Source: Liquorilactobacillus sicerae
Lineage (GTDB): Bacteria > Bacillota > Bacilli > Lactobacillales > Lactobacillaceae
Direction: 5' to 3'
Assembly (NCBI RefSeq): GCF_029916425.1
Contig: NZ_JAHAVQ010000007.1
Coordinates: 1-64,000, forward strand
DNA: 64,000 nucleotides
Under the pieces are notes generated by a model that saw only the letters and a program-made list of their open reading frames with translations, was not told the origin of the DNA and made no database searches. Both the position numbers and the translations under genes were made by a program. Below, piece by piece: positions 61,484-64,000 of the stretch (positions are counted from its first letter, which is position 1; every line of letters starts with the position of its first letter).

Positions 61484-61521
61484 AGCGACTAAGATTTTTA
61501 AAAGTCTTAATCGCTATTTTT
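61484..61521 (+). terminator. Terminator of the adcCB operon
   Basis: AGCGACTAAGA (61484-61494) pairs with TCTTAATCGCT (61505-61515) with one mismatch, then ATTTTT. Confidence 0.85.
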
Positions 61522-61555
61522 ATGTGCCCCTGCCAAGGAACTTAATTATATCAAT

Positions 61556-62734
61556 TTAGAATTCGTTTTTCAAAACCCGGACCCGAATAACCTCTGGAAT
61601 TTCTAATAATTCTTTCTGTAAACTCTCTAATTGCTCAGCCGGTTGCTGACCAATATCAATCACCGTATAGGCAAATTGTCCCCGACTTTTATTGATCATA
61701 TTATCAATGTTGATATTATCATTGGCTAAAATCGTCGTGATCCGGCCAACCATGTTTGGAACGTTCTGGTGAATCAAAGTCATTCGAACTGGCGACTCAA
61801 ATGGCATTTCTACTGTGGGAAAGTTGACTGAATTAACAATATTGCCGGTCTCCAAATATTGGCGCAAAGTCTGTGCAGCCATGATAGCACCATTAACTTC
61901 TGCTTCTTGGGTCGTTCCGCCAATATGTGGCGTGATCATGATCTTTGGATGACCAACAATTTTGTTGGAACTAAAATCCGTCAGATACTTACGTAAATGC
62001 TTTTGGTCCAAAGCAGCAACCACATCATTCTCATTAACGATCCCCCACCGCGAGTAATTGAAAAGAATTGCTTGATCTTTCATCAAGGCTAATTCTTTGG
62101 CCGTGATCAAATCCCGATTTTTGTCTGTATACGGAATATGAATCGTTACAAAATCACATTTTGGCAACAATTGCGACAATTTTTCGGCCCGTGGAATCTG
62201 GTTAGAAACTTTCCAAGCATGTTCAACGCTGATATAAGGATCATAACCGATCACCTTCATTCCCATGCCGGCAGCTGCTTGAGCAACGCGTGATCCAACA
62301 TTGCCTAAACCGATCACTCCGAGCGTTTTACCTTGAATCTCAGTGCCAGCAAAGTGATTTTTGCCTTTTTCAGTCTGTAAACTAACATCCGCGCCAACAA
62401 CTTTTTTGGCCCAGGCTGCCGCTGGAACAACCGGACGAACAGCTAAAATCAGTAAGGCAATGATCAATTCTTTAACAGCGTTGGCATTTGAACCTGGTGT
62501 ATTAAAAACGACCGTGCCATTATTTGCCGCTTCAATTAAAGGAATATTATTGACCCCCGCTCCGGCCCGAGCAATTGCTAAAACATTAGTGCCAAAATGT
62601 GTTTTGTGCATATCTTGACTGCGGATCAATAAAGCAGTTGGTTTTTGGCTTTGATTGACTGTATATTTCTCAGCTGGAAAAACATCCAAACCTTCCTGAG
62701 CAATTACATTATAGGTTTTAATATCCATTTTCAT
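61556..62734 (-). CDS. serA: D-3-phosphoglycerate dehydrogenase
   Basis: 392 residues. NAD motif GLGNVG (142-147), catalytic Arg229 in NYSRWGIV, His270 in TPHIGGTT, and a C-terminal ACT domain from about 315 (MTLIHQNVPNMVGRITTILA) for serine feedback. First committed step of serine synthesis. The ATG overlaps the serC stop by one base (TAATG), with GGGGGA eight nt upstream, so translation is coupled. A divergent paralogue lies at 9867-11054. Confidence 0.93.
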   Translation of the reverse strand: MKMDIKTYNVIAQEGLDVFPAEKYTVNQSQKPTALLIRSQDMHKTHFGTNVLAIARAGAGVNNIPLIEAANNGTVVFNTPGSNANAVKELIIALLILAVRPVVPAAAWAKKVVGADVSLQTEKGKNHFAGTEIQGKTLGVIGLGNVGSRVAQAAAGMGMKVIGYDPYISVEHAWKVSNQIPRAEKLSQLLPKCDFVTIHIPYTDKNRDLITAKELALMKDQAILFNYSRWGIVNENDVVAALDQKHLRKYLTDFSSNKIVGHPKIMITPHIGGTTQEAEVNGAIMAAQTLRQYLETGNIVNSVNFPTVEMPFESPVRMTLIHQNVPNMVGRITTILANDNINIDNMINKSRGQFAYTVIDIGQQPAEQLESLQKELLEIPEVIRVRVLKNEF

Positions 62735-63825
62735 TAGTTTTGTCCCCCGTGTTGTCTTTCAAATTCCTGCATAAATTCAACTAGTCGCTCTACTCCCGTT
62801 AACGGCATTGCGTTATACAAACTAGCACGCATTCCACCAACTGAACGGTGACCCTTCAAATTCAACAATCCGGCTGCTTGTGATTCAGCAACAAATTGCT
62901 GATCCAGTTCTGCTGAGCCGGTTACAAACGGAATATTTGTCAAGGAACGATCCTTAACGGCAACTGGAGACCTAAATAGTTTCGAATTTTCAATTTCAGC
63001 ATACAATAACTGGGCCTTTTGTTCATTTTTTTCTTGCATTGCTGCAACACCGCCTTGAGCCAGTAACCATTTGAAGACTAAACCGGCAACATAAATAGCA
63101 AAAACTGGTGGTGTATTTAAAGCTGAATGTTTTTGGACTTGTTTAGGATAACTCAGCATCGCCGGCAAGTCAGGCGCATCCTGCAGCAATTCATGCTTCA
63201 AAATCACGATTGTTAAGCCTGCTGGACCAATATTTTTTTGAGCTCCGGCATAAATCAAATCAAAATCAGTTACTTGATAATTGTAGCCTAAAATAATTGA
63301 AGACATATCGCCAACCAGTGGAAACTTTTTTAAGCCCGCTGGAATTTGATGATACATCGTTCCTTCAATCGTATTGTTAACAGTTAAATGCAAATAATCA
63401 AACTGCCCACTAATTGGTTTGATCGTCGGTAATTGTGTGTACTTTTGATCCTTGCTTGAAGCAACCACGACAGCTTTAGTTCCTTTGACCAAAGCCGTTT
63501 CTTCCATTGCCCGTTGCGCCCAATGACCAGAATCAACAAAGCCGACTTTTTTGGTTTTAACAGCTAAATTCATTGCTGTCATTGCAAATTGTAAAGTACC
63601 CCCGCCTTGCAAAAATAAGACATCATAATTATCAGGAATCTGCATCAGCTTCCTCAAATCTGCTTCAGCTGCTTCTTGGAGATCAGTAAAAAGTGAGGAG
63701 CGGTGACTGATCTCCATGATGCTCATTCCACTACGACGATACGATGGCAGTTCTTCTTGAACTGTTTTGACAACTTCAACTGGCAAAATTGCTGGACCAG
63801 CTGAAAAATTATAGATACGCTGCAA
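62734..63825 (-). CDS. serC: Phosphoserine aminotransferase
   Basis: 363 residues from TTG 63825, giving MQRIYNFSAGPAILP as in other SerC proteins; a GTG at 63834 is an alternative and there is no strong SD for either. Motifs SGMSIMEISHRSSLF, FLQGGGTLQFAMTAMNL, and the PLP-lysine segment LIYAGAQKNIGPAGLT are typical. C-terminal GHRSVGGMRASLYNAMPLTG. Second step of serine synthesis; operon with serA. A clear promoter lies at 63915-63943. Confidence 0.93.
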   Translation of the reverse strand: MQRIYNFSAGPAILPVEVVKTVQEELPSYRRSGMSIMEISHRSSLFTDLQEAAEADLRKLMQIPDNYDVLFLQGGGTLQFAMTAMNLAVKTKKVGFVDSGHWAQRAMEETALVKGTKAVVVASSKDQKYTQLPTIKPISGQFDYLHLTVNNTIEGTMYHQIPAGLKKFPLVGDMSSIILGYNYQVTDFDLIYAGAQKNIGPAGLTIVILKHELLQDAPDLPAMLSYPKQVQKHSALNTPPVFAIYVAGLVFKWLLAQGGVAAMQEKNEQKAQLLYAEIENSKLFRSPVAVKDRSLTNIPFVTGSAELDQQFVAESQAAGLLNLKGHRSVGGMRASLYNAMPLTGVERLVEFMQEFERQHGGQN

Positions 63826-63914
63826 GCTTCCCACTTCTTTCTTAATTTTTTTGGCTTTATTTCTGATTAAAATTAAGCTAAGAAAAAATTAATCGAAAAC
63901 TCACCAATGTTCCG

Positions 63915-63943
63915 AATGTAGCTCATTATTTTAACAATGTCAA
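63915..63943 (-). promoter_or_regulatory. Promoter of the serC-serA operon
   Basis: Minus strand: -35 TTGACA (63943-63938), 17 bp, -10 TACATT (63920-63915), about 80 bp before the serC start. No T-box or other riboswitch motif is visible in the leader. Confidence 0.75.
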
Positions 63944-64000
63944 GGCGCTTTCATTGCTAATAATCGTTCCAAAGCTTATAGTCAAGCGATCATATCAAAA

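Noticed and set aside
1-64000. CRISPR array, rRNA or tRNA genes, prophage or insertion sequence
   Set aside because: No regularly spaced repeats, no rRNA/tRNA signatures and no transposase or phage structural genes were recognised.

Overview
The window is low-GC Gram-positive chromosome. Gene content points to the Lactobacillaceae: a rsmG-noc-parA-parB-DUF951-ychF-DUF1129 block as found near lactobacillar origins, lipobox lipoproteins, AGGAGG ribosome binding sites with frequent TTG/GTG starts, and MarR/YczE, YozG/DUF2975 and choloylglycine-hydrolase genes typical of lactic acid bacteria. The species cannot be named from the sequence alone. No rRNA, tRNA, CRISPR array, prophage or intact insertion sequence was recognised.

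Left part (1-8 kb). A truncated SPFH/stomatin gene is preceded by a small gene fusing a ribbon-helix-helix domain to an NfeD-like OB domain, with its own palindromic operator. Upstream is a large PLD-nuclease/SF2-helicase/DUF3427 protein. Then comes a decaying patch: an oppA remnant lacking its start and an internal block, an intact choloylglycine hydrolase, and a sigV-rsiV pair broken by at least four frameshifts but still carrying an ECF-type autoregulatory promoter.

8-14 kb holds a MarR/YczE pair with a perfect 20-bp operator, a hexapeptide acyltransferase, a divergent SerA paralogue, an M20 deacylase and an AbiEi/AbiEii toxin-antitoxin cassette with a 17-bp-arm inverted repeat in its promoter.

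14-24 kb is the most coherent system: a nine-gene minus-strand operon potD - PII-like gene - potA - potB - potC - amidohydrolase - putrescine aminotransferase - aguA - aguB, divergent from a GAF-LuxR regulator. It joins polyamine/agmatine import, agmatine deimination and hydrolysis to putrescine, and putrescine transamination, with a PII signal protein inside the transporter genes (compare the PotN subfamily).

24-47 kb is amino-acid and redox metabolism: class I aminotransferase, aspartase, VOC dioxygenase-like protein, an orphan amino-acid binding lipoprotein, superoxide dismutase, AEC transporter, a receiver-like AraC regulator overlapping a degenerate alcohol dehydrogenase, a kinase/class III aminotransferase/GtrA operon, a DAACS symporter, a MacB-type ABC protein, and a PucR regulator divergent from an aminotransferase plus glutamine-type ABC transporter operon.

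47-53 kb is the origin-proximal partition block. The right end (53-64 kb) has an NmrA/QorB-like reductase, GPH sugar symporter, YagU, a GT4 glycosyltransferase with an unusual hairpin between Shine-Dalgarno and start, DUF2975/YozG, an HD hydrolase, a zinc-type ABC pair behind Zur-like boxes, and serC-serA.
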